This document shows, in pieces, positions 11,266 through 24,100 of a DNA stretch of 64,000 bases. This DNA is from Diphasiastrum complanatum (taxonomy: Eukaryota > Streptophyta > Lycopodiopsida > Lycopodiales > Lycopodiaceae): contig CM055102.1 in the NCBI GenBank assembly GCA_029204225.1, positions 706,839 through 770,838 on the forward strand, read 5' to 3'. Each line of letters begins with the position of its first letter. Position 1 is the first letter of the stretch. Below the pieces are notes generated by a model, which saw only the letters and a list, made by a program, of their open reading frames with translations, was not told the DNA's origin and searched no databases. The position numbers and the translations under genes were made by a program.

Positions 11266-12081
11266 GGAGAGCAGCCAAGGGGATCTTTTACTATATAATG
11301 TACATGCAGCTTGGGAAATTTATTAAAGATATTGTTATTAATAATTGTAACAAACCTTTATATCGATTTCTTAGGTAGTTTGAAGGGTGCAATGAAGATG
11401 TATACTGATGGTGGGAGAGCTCATAAAAATGTACTTATTCTAAATGTGTTCCCAAGACCTCATCTTGAATGATCTCGCTAAGTCAAACCACCTGCACTTC
11501 CAATATAGTTGTGCTAACATGCATTCAAAATAAAATAGAAATAAGCAACTTACAAAGTACATAGCAATTGTGTATTAGTGAAAAAAACATATAAAAATGA
11601 GGTATAAGGAGGAAGGCTTATGTATATATTTGAGGGAAGTGATGATGTGCACTAACAAGAATGATGAGCCATCTCTGGTGTGTTTGCACCATTTGCAAAA
11701 CTTGTGGCATGCCCAAGCTTTTGGTCATGTAGTGTCTTAGAGAGACTTTTTTAGATATTTCAGAAATATCTAAGGATCTGGGGGCACAATTAAGGTCACT
11801 ATTATAGTACTGGCCCCTGGGCCTGCTCCATTGCTTGAATGATGGGCCTTGAGAAGAGAGAAGGTCGGGAGATCTTGGCCCTAATCAACTAGCTTTTTGA
11901 AAGGTTCCATTATGGTCCTTTGATTAGTATAAATATAGTATTGGCTATTGATAGAGTATACCATATTTATTCCTACTATACAGGCACTACAATACTCAAA
12001 TTTTCCAAGCAGCACTTAACCCTCCTAAAGTGCTCAAAGAGGCAGAAAGTGGAAGTTTCTGATTCAAGCAATTACTTACCA
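11266..12081. other. Region downstream of the Mpv17-family gene
   Basis: No coding sequence recognised. A perfect inverted repeat with 11-bp arms (TTAGATATTTC) and a 1-bp spacer is at 11751-11773. A TATAAATATAG motif is at about 11929-11939 on the plus strand, with no gene after it. The minus-strand 3' UTR of the Mpv17-family gene ends somewhere here. Confidence 0.5.
11966..11971 (-). terminator. Candidate poly(A) signal AATAAA
   Basis: AATAAA on the minus strand, about 110 nt after the stop codon of the Mpv17-family gene (12084-12082), at a plausible distance for a plant near-upstream element. Confidence 0.45.
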
Positions 12082-12147
12082 TCATGCATGCCCTGCAAAA
12101 GAAATATAAATGCTCCACAACATGCCCAAAAAAGATGTTGCAACAAC
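12082..12147 (-). CDS. Exon 7 (last coding exon), Mpv17-family gene
   Basis: 66 nt including the stop. It encodes [20 protein letters not shown], then A and TGA. The acceptor is TTGGCAG. A GTAAGT lies directly after the stop region (about 12079), so an intron in the 3' UTR is possible. Confidence 0.88.
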   Translation of the reverse strand, partial: VVATSFLGMLWSIYISFAGHA

Positions 12148-15100
12148 CTGCCAACAACCCACATGCCTGTCTTAACACTAAAAACTTTGATAAGAGGAGC
12201 TATGCAAATTGCAATCCGGTTAAACCATAGTTTTATAGTTTACAAAATGTCGTTTTGTACACATGCTGTACATATCAAAACTTTTTCAAAAATTCACTTG
12301 GAACATGTTACAAATAAGATAAACTAAGTAATTGATCTGTATGGTCTGGAACAGGTATCTACAAGTTCAACTTTTGTACTGCAAGCTGAAATGTCTTGAA
12401 ACAAAGAAAAGAAATGACCTGAGGCTGTGGTGGTATGACTCCAAAAATTTTAATTTGGAAAGGTATCCAAACTGTCCAATTTGCCATGGGTATCTATGAG
12501 TTAAACTTTTGTACAGCAAGCTAAAATTTGTCAAAACAAAGAAAAGAAATGACCTGCAGCTGTGGTGGTATGACTCCAAAATTTATAATTTGAAAAGGTA
12601 TCCAAACTGTCCAATTTGCCACTATGGTTGGCAGCCAGTCCTACACTTCAAGCTGAGATCATCCATCAGTTTAAGAAATTGGTCCTAACTATTTGCACTC
12701 TGTTGAAGTCATTTACAGAACATAACAGGGCTCGACTGATAGTAGGAAACATCTGTCGTATATTTTTTCACAAAGTTCGTGTACTACCTGTTGTAGCTTT
12801 GCCATAATTTGATCATTGCGGCCCTCCAGAAAAAGCAAAACCACAAACAAGCTACCCATTGCAAGTGGAGTGAAGATGAGCTGCGTAAGGAAAAGAATTC
12901 AGAAAAAATTACAAAATGTAGAGCTTTGCTTTCTACTGAAAAGAATAACCACCTTTTAAACAAATACATGATCATAATATGATGATAAATGGTGGTCTTG
13001 TATACAGAGACTAGAAAGTAATGACTCCAGTGAAAGGTTTTAGATCTATGACAAAAATATTCTATGCGCATTGACGTTTGATGTTAAATATTGTTGAGAC
13101 ATCAATAACAAGTAACAAGGAAAGCTGATGCACTAAGGCAGACTACTGACATCAAAGAAAAAATTTGCATCTGTTGAATTGAAACCTTAACAATGGCACT
13201 CATTCACTAGTAAGTATAGGCCTCGTCGAGTTCTGTTTATCATTTTCATCAACTGCCCCCTTCAGTTAGTCATGCACAGACTGATGGACATCGCTACCAT
13301 CATTACAGATAATATCATGTACCCTAAAGTACCAAGAGCGAATTCTCACCTGCAAAAGGCTTGCTATTTTGAAGTTCTAGCATAGGTAGTGTAATATAAT
13401 GGACTTATTGCATCGGTAGTGAAAACCTACTTGATCAGCTGCAGTTCGTAGAACCACTCCTCCAATCCCAGGCATACTTATCAATTTAGGAAGCATCCCA
13501 TACCTGCAAAAGCAGCATTCTAAGGAAAGAAGCAACAAGTGATAAAGCGAATATCAAATATTGTTTGTAACAAGACTGTGCTAAATGGATGCTAACTAAA
13601 AGATGTGAAGTACAATATTCTCCAATCTGCATCACTACTAAGTCACCGACTAAATTAGTGCAATCATATAAGAGCTAGCTGAAATAAAAAACATTCTTGT
13701 ATAGACCTGCTAAGATAGGCTTTGAAGAGGTTGTTTGCTACCCAAACTACACGCCTGTCAGAAGAATATTTTCAAGGCTTGAACATGCTTAGGATTACAC
13801 ATCTTCAATTATAGAAGATAGCATAGGCTATGTGAATGATATTTAATATTTAGGCTGTAGTGACTAAGCAATGGCTTTATCTAAGATTTCTCTATTGACC
13901 ACAATAAAAACCCTTTCTTGGAATGTAATCTGAAGCAAATTAGCCAGATTTACTCAGCGGTTTATTGTTGAGACAAATGCTAGTGTTGTAGGTGTTAACG
14001 TCCTGCTTCAATATAGCTCTTGGCATTTATCCATGCGCTTAATAAGTCGCGCCATTATCTTTAACCTATGCCTCTGATCTGCACTAACCATCAATCTCTA
14101 TGCTACCTTAAGACTCAAATAGTGATAGATAGTTTCAAAGGATGCAATTTCTTGATAGTTTCAATATCAAGCACACATGATGAAGATATAAGTAGGCAAC
14201 AATCTCTAGGAGGATTAGAATGGTCAGATCAGCTTTCTTATGGCAAGGAATTATGGGCAGAGGACGATTGTGGCAAGATGGCAGATGATCAAGATCAAAG
14301 AAAGAAGTTTTATTAATGTCTTTTTATGCCAAAAGGCATATAAGATAAGGAAAGTACATGTCAACTATGTTCAACTAGTGCGAGGGTAAGAAATGTCTCC
14401 GAAACAATAACGAGAAATAAACATATCTACATTATAAACTGAACTGTAACGAGTGAAATATGCAGAAAAATAGCTGCTGCGAAATGTTAAAAAAGACATA
14501 TAGCACTATCATCATGTCCTACTGATGGTGCAAAAGGATGTGATATGAGCAGCATGAGGTAAATCTGGTCGTTACTGACATCGTCTAGAAGGATGAGAAG
14601 GTCTCCTCATGATACGTCAGACAACTCTAACTGTGACATGGCTCTAAGTGATGTTGTCTCTGATCTCTATGACTAGGTGTGTCGTCGTCATCGTCAGACT
14701 CTGGATCTTGTCGTGTCTTCCTGGTGTGTATCCGAGGGGAGATCTGTGATAGTGATACCGAATGTCTCCATGAGGAAGTGTGATGCCTGAGAGAACCATG
14801 ACAGCCGGTATCCCTGAGCCTAAAGATGGTGGGAGGACATGAGTGCAAGCCGTGTATATCTCTGCTCTGTATCAGGGAGTACCTGAGCTCTCTAGATGTA
14901 CGTTATAAGCTAGAAGGCTGCCTCTATCTGGATAGGGGGGTGGCAAACTCTGCAAGAATGATCTCATGTGGAACAGAGGATTTCGCCCGATTCATGTGAG
15001 CTAACATGGTCGTTTGTAAGCGTGAAATGCTAGCCCAATGTGAGGAGGAGAGGCTTGTACAACATATCTCTGCTGCATACATGGCTGAAGGGGTGATGAT

Positions 15101-18100
15101 GGTGTCAAAAAGTCTGCACTTACCCCTAGGGCATCCCAAATAGACTTACGGAAGCATAATCTCTCCAACTGGACCAAGGAAGAATGACCCTTCTCGAGTC
15201 TAGAAGTAGCCGCTTGTCTCATACTGAAAGTAGGACCAGTGAAGAGCACGCCAAGGTAAGTATATGAAGAAATCACTTCTAGAGGTTGTCCATCAAAGGT
15301 AAGCTCTTGACACTGCATGAAAGCCCGAGAGGTCTTCAAGACCATGATTTTGGTCTTCGAGAGATTCACCCAGCTGTCTCTGTAATCCCTCTCTGGTATG
15401 AGAGACTAATACCACATCATCCGCATAGAGAAGGATAGTGATCAGAATGTCACCAAGCCTACAACCATCCCCGCCACACTGAGAGATGACCAGCTCCAGT
15501 TCATCAATGTATAGTCCAAAAAGAAGTAGTGAAAGAGAGCACCCCTACTTAACCCCAATAGTATCATATTATGAACTTGGATAGCGTAGACATAATCTTA
15601 GGAAAAGAATGGTTTTATTCAAAAAATGAGTCTTTAAGAAAGGATTATGTTACACATAGTATTTCCTTTTTGTATAAGGGCTCGTTGGTTGAGCTAAAAG
15701 GCGATGTAAATAGGCCTTTTGATCCTTTGGTTTTTGCTTTAGAAGTTGTTGAATATTTGAAAGATTCTGGTAATAAAGTTTATCTTTGTATTTTGAAAGA
15801 TGAAATTTATGTGGATGACCATGCAGTCCAAAGTCTAAATATTGATTTACCGCATTTGCCTTTGAATGTGCCTGTAAATAATCCCTTAAGTGTTAACTCA
15901 CCTGAAGGAATAATATTTAACAAACTTAGGCAAGAGTATAGCGATGTTTTTCCTGATAAACTCCCTGATGGCCTACCTCCCCAAAGGAGTGTTGACCATC
16001 AAATAGAGTTGCTTCCTGGAAGCCAACCTGTATCTCTTTTTCCATACAGGGTTAGCATCAAGGAAGAGGATGAAATTTCTAAGCAGTTACAAGAACTCCT
16101 TAGAATGGGCCATATTCGGCCTAGTAAGTCCCCTTGGGGAGCACCAATCCTTTTAGTTAGTAAAAAGGATGGTGGCACATGTTTGTGTGGTGACTTTAAA
16201 AAGTTAACTGATTTAACCATCAAGAACATATATCCCTTACCTAGGATGGATGATCTTATGAATCGTCTGAATGGAGCTAAATATTTCTCCAAGATTGATC
16301 TTAGATCAGGTTACCATCAGATAAGGATTAGGAACGAAGATGCTCCTAAGACTGGATTTTGATCTAGGTATGGCCATTATGAGTTTTTAGTGTTACCCTT
16401 TGGACTCACGAATGCGCCTGCCACTTTCCAGCAGATGATGAACGATATTCTTCATCCATATCTGCGAAAGTTTGTGGTGGTGTATTTGGACGACATATTA
16501 ATTTATAGTTGGACACCCACCCTTGAGGAGCATGAAGAGCATCTTCGTATTGTCTTGGATCTTCTAAGGCAAGAAAAGCTCTATGCCAAGGAGTCGAAAT
16601 GTGAGTTCTTCCAGACTAAACTCAAATACATGGGCCATCTCATATCGGATAAAGGTCTTGAAATTGATTATGACAAAGTCCGTAAGGTACGAGAATGGCC
16701 GAGACCTCTGACAATTCGAGATGTGAAATCCTTTTTGGGCTTCACAGGATTCTTTCACAGGTTCATTATGGACTATGCTTTAATAGCATTGCCCTTGACG
16801 AACTTTCTTAAGGGGGTGAAGAAAAAATGTAGCCGCATAATAAGTCCATTGATAACATGGACGGATGAAATGAATGAGAGTTTTAAGATTCTCAAGCACT
16901 GTGTTTCTACGGGTCCAATTTTACACATTGTTGATCCTAACCGACTCTTTGTGGTTGATACGGATGCTAGCGACTTTGTTGTAGGAGCGGTCCTTTATCA
17001 GGACGGTAGACCAGTTGCTTTTGAAAGCAAGAAGCTGGATCCTGCTCAAACTAGGTATTCTACCTATGAGAAGGAGCTTTTTGTAGTCATTCACGCGTTA
17101 AAAATCTAGAGGCATTATCTTTATGGTGCCAGATTTACGGTAATGACTGATCACCAATCCCTTAAGTATATTTGTGATGCTAAGGACCTTCGTGGCCGTA
17201 AGGCTAGATGGTCGGAACTCATTCAGGAGTTTGTCTTCGATGTTAAGTATCGTAAAGGTACGTCGAACTGTGTTGCCGATGCCTTGAGTCGGATTGGAGA
17301 GATTAATCCGTTATGCTTTGCTGAGATCCAATCTGATTTGTATCTTTCACTACGGGATCTTTGTCGAACCGATAGGGTTTTTGGTCGCATCTGGCTAGAT
17401 GTCCTAATGGGAAATTCTAGATCTAGTGATGACCTTGGGATGCAGGATCCCAAGCAATCCTGTAATGATAAGATACTTGAAGACTATTCCATAAGGAATG
17501 GCCTGCTTTTCCGAAAGGGAAAGGCTTGTGTGCCGGATAGGGAGGACTTGCGGGCCCAAATCCTGCAGCAGTGTCATGACAACCCTTGTGCTGGTCACCC
17601 AGGCATACAGAGGACACTTGACCTTGTTAGGCAGAATTTCTTCTGGCCTAAGATGAAAGGTCATGTGGAGGCATACGTTCAAAGTTGTGAACAATGCCAA
17701 CAAAACAAAGCATAAAGACTCAAAGTTGCGGGTCTTCTCCATCCCATGAAAATTCCCAGTAAAAAATGGGTCCCTAAAACCTGGAGTGATCACGATGCCG
17801 TTTGGGTGGTGGTTGACAGGCTTACCAAGGTGGCGCAATTTATACCAACTAAATTAACTGTCAAGGCATCTGAACTAGCCCGGCTTTTCGTTGAGAAGTT
17901 GTTCAGATTGTATGGTTTGCCGAATGATATTGTTAGTTATCGTGACTCCAAGTTCACTGGTCTGATGGGCAGACAAAACGTGTCAACCAGATGTTGGAAG
18001 ATATGCTTAGAGCATATGTTTCTCACCGACAGTCTAATTGGGAAAAGTATCTCCCTTTGGTTGAGTTCGCGCACAATAGTGCTAAGCATTCTGCCACCGG

Positions 18101-21100
18101 ATTCAGTCCTTTTATGTTGATGTATCGCTTTCAGCCGCATTCTCCAGTTTCGGTCGGACTCAAAGGTCTCAAGGTGCAAGCTGCAGTAGATATCTTGCAA
18201 GATATGCAAGAAATGCTGCTAGTGGCCAAAGAAAGCATGAAAACTGCTCAGGATAGAGCTCAGTTTTATGCTAACCACGGTCGCTCACCTCGGATTATTG
18301 AGGTCGGAACCTGGGTGTATCTTAAAATCCCTAAGGATTCGAAGGTACTTCGGACCTGAAAATGCCATAAGCTATCTCCTCGATATAGCGGACCTTATAA
18401 GGTTGTAAAGAAAGTCAACCCAGTTGCTTATCAGCTAGATCTTCCGATTGGGGTTGGGGTTCATCCTGTTTTCCATGTAAGTCGTCTAAAGGAACGACTT
18501 AGTAGGAAGGATTCCCTAATTCCGGAAGGTGAACTAGTTGAGCTCAAGGATCTGTCTACCTTTGTTCCTAATGTACCTGAAAAAGTTGTTGACGTTCGTC
18601 GTCACCAATTGAGAAACCGTTTGGTTTCTAAGTTTCTCGTACGTTGGAAAGGCAAGACAGATGATGAGGACACTTGGGAGAGAGAGGACTATTTAAGATT
18701 AAACTTCCCTGGCTTGCTCCCATTAGGAGGAGACTCTTAAAGGGGGAGGAAATGTCACGTACCCATAAGGGCACGCAACATGAAACTTGAGGTGACGGTC
18801 TCAATAATGGGATGAGACACTTTTGTAAGCAATACTGACTATTCTCCTTGGCTGTCCACGAGTTTCTACAAGAGGGTTTCTAGCCATCTCTCTCTTTCTT
18901 TTGAGAATGCTTTGTGTGATTGAATAGTTAAGATTCTGGATCCTTAGGCTTCTATTTCCTACATCCTCGAGCTTCAGACTTCACCTTATTCACCTCTGAT
19001 TTGGTCCGGGCAGCAATCAAAAAACTGAAAACCCATCGAACTAGAGACATTGAAGATCTTGAATCCGAGCTACTGATTCACGCCTCTGACACTCTTGCCC
19101 CCACACTATCCACTCTCCTCAACCATGTTGTTGTTGAAGGCTTCCCATCTTCTTGGCGCACCAACATCATACATCCTATCAATAAAAATGATGACCCCAT
19201 GGTACCTGGTAATTACCGCACTATCATGATTGGGCATGTTCTCACGAAGTTATATGGCACCATCCTTCAATCAACAGTTAGCTCAGAGGCAGAGTCCAGG
19301 AGATTGCATGCATTGGGCCAGGGAGGGTTCCACGCTCATTACTCCACTACTAATCATATCTTCACACTTCGAGCTCTCACTGAGGAAGCTAGGCACAGGA
19401 AGAAAAAGGTTTACTATTGTTTTGTGGACTTCAAGAAAGCCTTTGGCTCTGTCCCACGCTCTCTATTTATCCAAAGACTCCGCGACCTGGGTTTCTCGAC
19501 AGATATTATTCTAGCTGTCATAGCTCTTTATGAGAGGGTTTTGGGTTGCTTTTGTCATAGTAATGGCATTTCTGAGCAGATCCGAAAAATCTAGTGGTTC
19601 AACATAATCTTGAATCTGAAGCGGCAGATGAGGAACAAGCTGATCTCAAGCTTGCCGATCTTCCCCTGACGCCATTTTCACCACGTACAAGTGATTACTT
19701 GGCGCAGCAACCGCCCTAAACTTCTGCACCAGTTTAGCATTTATGAAGTTATGTGTGGAACCATCATCAAAAAGAGCAGTCACAGCTTGGCATCCTACAA
19801 TTCCATTCATACGAATGAGATCTTGGGGGCCAAAAACAGCTATATTAAAACAACAATTCTTGCAACTAGTGCCATCCTTCAAGGATAAATCAACAAAAGA
19901 AATACAAGATTTACCTGGCGCTTTAAAAGGTTTAGGTTGCCAGCCATATTTTGGAAGCCCCAAGATAAAATGTAACTTCAACAGGAGAGGATCGATTCGC
20001 GAAGCGAATTGGAGCAAGATTTCCTGGAATTCCTGGATATAGGCATCTAACGGCCTAGTACCCATCTGCACGGTGGCGAAACGCCGCCAATGCTCGAAAT
20101 CATCCAACACCGAAAGAAAAGCCATCTTAAAGGCTTCTTGAAAGGCATCCCATGTAGAAGGGGCAGTAGCCCTCTCCTTCAGATCCTGCCACCATGTAAA
20201 CGCTTGTGTTAGAATCTTACTTACTGCAAACCTATAGGTGCCGGTTGACCATAAGAGACCGAACGATTCACGTTCCACCCCGCCATAGGACCTAATCCGG
20301 GTCCACCCACCATGCCCTGGCTTGTGACCGTATCAAGCTGGATCCGACCTCCATCCCAGACGGCGTCCCATACCACCGCCTAGGCTCTCAGCCATCTTCT
20401 GCCTCACGCTAGCAATACATCCTGGCCGTGCACACGCTCTCCATCCACCTCCTCCTAGGTAGACAGAATGGATGGCAAATGAGTCCTCCTCCCCTTGTAT
20501 ACCTCCAAGGAGAGAGAGACTCCAAGCCATGTGCACTCCTGGATCATGACACGTGGCAACCATGCAGGTTCACGAGTCACCGGTCAAGTCTACAGGCCCA
20601 GTCATCGTCTGGTCTCAAGTCTGGGTTTGGGACCCAAGGAAGTTGAGTCCCTAACATTGAAGTTGGGTCCCTAACATTCCCTCTTCCTTAAAAAATTCCT
20701 TATCTAAGGAAGGAATCCCGGGAATCTCAGTTTAAGGTCAAATTCCTTCTCCCAAGTGTCATCGTCCTCGGAACTTCCTTTCCAACGAACCAAGTACTCA
20801 GTTACCTGCCGGTTTCTGAGTCCACGTTGACGTACATCAACAATGGCCTGTGGTTCAGTAGGTACAAAGGATGATAGGTCCTCCAGCCGATCTAAGTCCT
20901 CTTCAGGCATTAAGTCATCATTTCCACCAAGTCGTTCCTTTAAACAACTAATGTGAAAAACTGGATGTACCTTAACACCTTGAGGAAGTTCCAGCTGGTA
21001 TGCATTCCGATGGAGTTTCTTTATTATACGGAATGGCCTTGCGTTTTCACGAGCAACAAGCAACATTTCTTGCATATCATGAAGGAAATCTACTGCTGCT

Positions 21101-24100
21101 TTAACCTTAAGGCCTTTGAGGCCCACTGAAATGGGAGCCCTAGGCTGGAAACCATAAATTAGAGAAAATGGACTAAAACCCGTCGTTGAGTGCTTTGCGC
21201 TATTATAAGCAAACTCAATCATTGGAAGGTACCTTTCCCAATCTGACTGTCTTATGGAAACATATGCCCGAAGCATATCTTCCATGGACTGGTTTGTCCT
21301 CTCTGTCTGACCATCCGATTCAGGATGATCTGACGATCCCAAACTTAGGGTGGTCTCTAATTTCTCAAAGACCGCTTGCCAGAATTTGCCAGTGAACTTT
21401 GGATCTCGATCACTAACAATGTCATTCGGCAAACCAAACAACCTGAACAACTTTTCCACGAAAAGTTGTGCAAGTTTAGAAGCTCTGACCGTTTGCTTGG
21501 TTGGTATGAACTGCGCCATTTTAGTCAACCTGTCAACTTTTACCCAAATGGCATCATTTTGCTTCCCCGTCCGAGGTAGCCCAACCACAAAGTCCATGGA
21601 AATGCTTTCCCACTTTCTTTCGGGAATTTCCAAGGGCATTAATAAACCAGCCGCCTTAAGTCTTTCAGCTTTATTAACTTGGCATTGCGCACACTTGCGA
21701 ACATATGCCTCCACTTGGCTTTTTAAATTTGGCCAGTAAAAGTTCTTTTTTACTAAGCCAAGTGTCCTTTGAGCGCCAGGGTGCCCTGCACACGGGCTGT
21801 CATGACATTCATGCAGGATTTGGGCCCTTATATTATCATTTTCTGGCACACAAACTTTTCCATTCCGGAAAAGTATCCCATTCCTAATGGAATAGTCTCT
21901 TTGTATCTTGTCCTGAGGAGAAATCTTGGAATCCTGCATTCCAAGCTCATCACTAGATCTAGAAGAACCTGCCAGGACGTCTAGCCAAATACGACCGAAG
22001 TACCTATCGGTCTTACACAAATCTCTTAAGGACAGATACAACTCAGATTGGATCTCAGAAAAGCTTAACTAATTAACCTCTCCAATCCAGCTTCATCTGA
22101 ATGAGGTCATGAGGGCCAAAAACAGCCGTATTAGAACAACAATGCTCACACACAGAATTACCAGCAAAGGAAAGATCAACACTAGATATGCTAGAGTTAC
22201 CTGGCGTCTTAAAAGATGCCCCTTTAGTTTTCCGTTTCTTTGGACAATCCTTCGCGACATGACCTGGTTCCATGCAATTAAAGCACAGATTGTCGCTTCT
22301 GGCTTTCATGAACGTTTCCTGGTCCAAGGTAGATCTTTTCTTCGATTTCCCTAAACCTGAAGCCCCTTCCCTTGCCTTATCTTTCGATTTCTTTGGAAAG
22401 AAAGGCCTCTTACCCTTTACGTCGGGCAAGACACCAGTCTCAAGCTTAGCCATCGTACGAGTATCATCGTAGATTCTGGCGAAGCGAACAGCATCCCCGA
22501 GGGTAAGAGGCTGGTTCCTCCTAACCTCTAGCTGGTAGTCTCTTGGCAACCCTAGTATGAAATGCAACTTTACTAGCAAAGGATCTATTCTAGTTGCAAA
22601 ACGAGAATAGACCTCTTGAAATTCTTGCAAATACTGATTCAGGGGCCGGTTCTGTTGAAGAGTAATGCCTATTTTACCCCTTTTGGCTAAGCATTAGTTA
22701 AGTTGTACATAACTCATGGGCATGTTTTTAATTAAATGCATGACCCCCCCTTTTTGTTAAGTTATGTAAATTAGTGCAAGTGGCCCACTTGGCCAAGTAG
22801 CTCACTCCCATGGTTGACACCTAGACTTTCCATGCATGTAAAGGAGGTGCTTGCCTCACAAGGGATTTGGAGGACCCACGCCCTCCTCTCTCTTACTAGC
22901 AATTCATTTCTTCTTGAGACTTTTGAGTTTGTGAGATGCTCATGCAATTCTCCTTGTGTGTGATATTTCCATAGCCAAGTTTTCTCAAGCTTTCATAGTT
23001 GATCTAGCATCTGAGTTAAGATACTCCATAGCTAGGTCTTGTAATTCTTCATGGTATCAGAGCAGGTTGTCTAGCCTGTGAGTCTGAGAGTGAGAGAAAC
23101 TTCAGTGCTTAGATTCTTGAGAAGATTCTTATCTTCTACAAGCACCTCAATCTTGAAAGAGGGAGCATTTGATCTACAGGTGTCAGATCAGGTGGAGTCT
23201 TGCACTGTTGGTGAGCTATTGGCAAGGGGAGTGGGATGATCCAAAAACTTTCTAAATCTGGCTAAGTTTTGGAGAGTTTTTCTGGAGGAGCTTACACAAA
23301 AGTAGGGCGCACTTTCTGTAGGGGCTTCTGGTTTCTGTTCCAGTGGAGCCTAGTGCTTGTGCTAGTGAGGCCACACCAAGTGGCAAAGACAAAAGCAGGA
23401 GCTGAAGGGTTGCCTTGAAGTGGCTACATACCCTAGTTTGGGGTTAAACCCTTGTTGCTGGAAGCTGTTCTTTTCTGATCTCTTTCAAGTTGAGCTTCTG
23501 TTTTTAAGCACAGATTTTAGCATGGCAAGTCTTGGGGAGAGTTTGTTGGGTGAATCTAGCAAACCAGATGGCACAAACTACAGAGTGTGGAAGTTCAAGA
23601 TAGCTAATATCTTGATGGATAAGAATTGCTGGGAGGTCATGACAGGTACAGAACCTGTACCAACATCTGATCCTGAATTGAAGGACTACATGAACAGGAG
23701 ACATAAAGCTCATAGGATAATCAATCTTTCTGTCAAGGACAATATTATTCCTCACATTTGCAATGCAAGGGATGCAGCTGATGCTTGGACAATTCTGAAG
23801 TCTATGTTTGAAACAGTGGATTCAGCCAAGCTGGTGTATTTGCAAAACAGGTTACATACTCTCAAGATGGAAGCAGGTGCAACAATTGGTGATCATATTA
23901 CAAAGGTCAAGGACCTATTGGATCAGCTTGCTTCAGTTGGAGAGAAAGTAAGTGACAAGAGTATTGTTCCCATAGTCTTGAACAGCTTGTCATTCAACTA
24001 TCAAGACTATGTGATGTCCCTTTCTGCTAGGGAGAAACTCCCAACCTTTGGGGAGTTATGTGGTCTTCTTTTACAGGAGGAGATGAGAAGGAAGAATCTT

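Noticed and set aside
13707-13754. A 48-nt stretch with AG/GT borders ([15 protein letters not shown]) tested as an exon of the Mpv17-family gene
   Set aside because: Exon 3 (phase 2 out) joins exon 4 (starting with G of the Trp codon) directly and rebuilds the family HYWY motif; adding this piece would break it.
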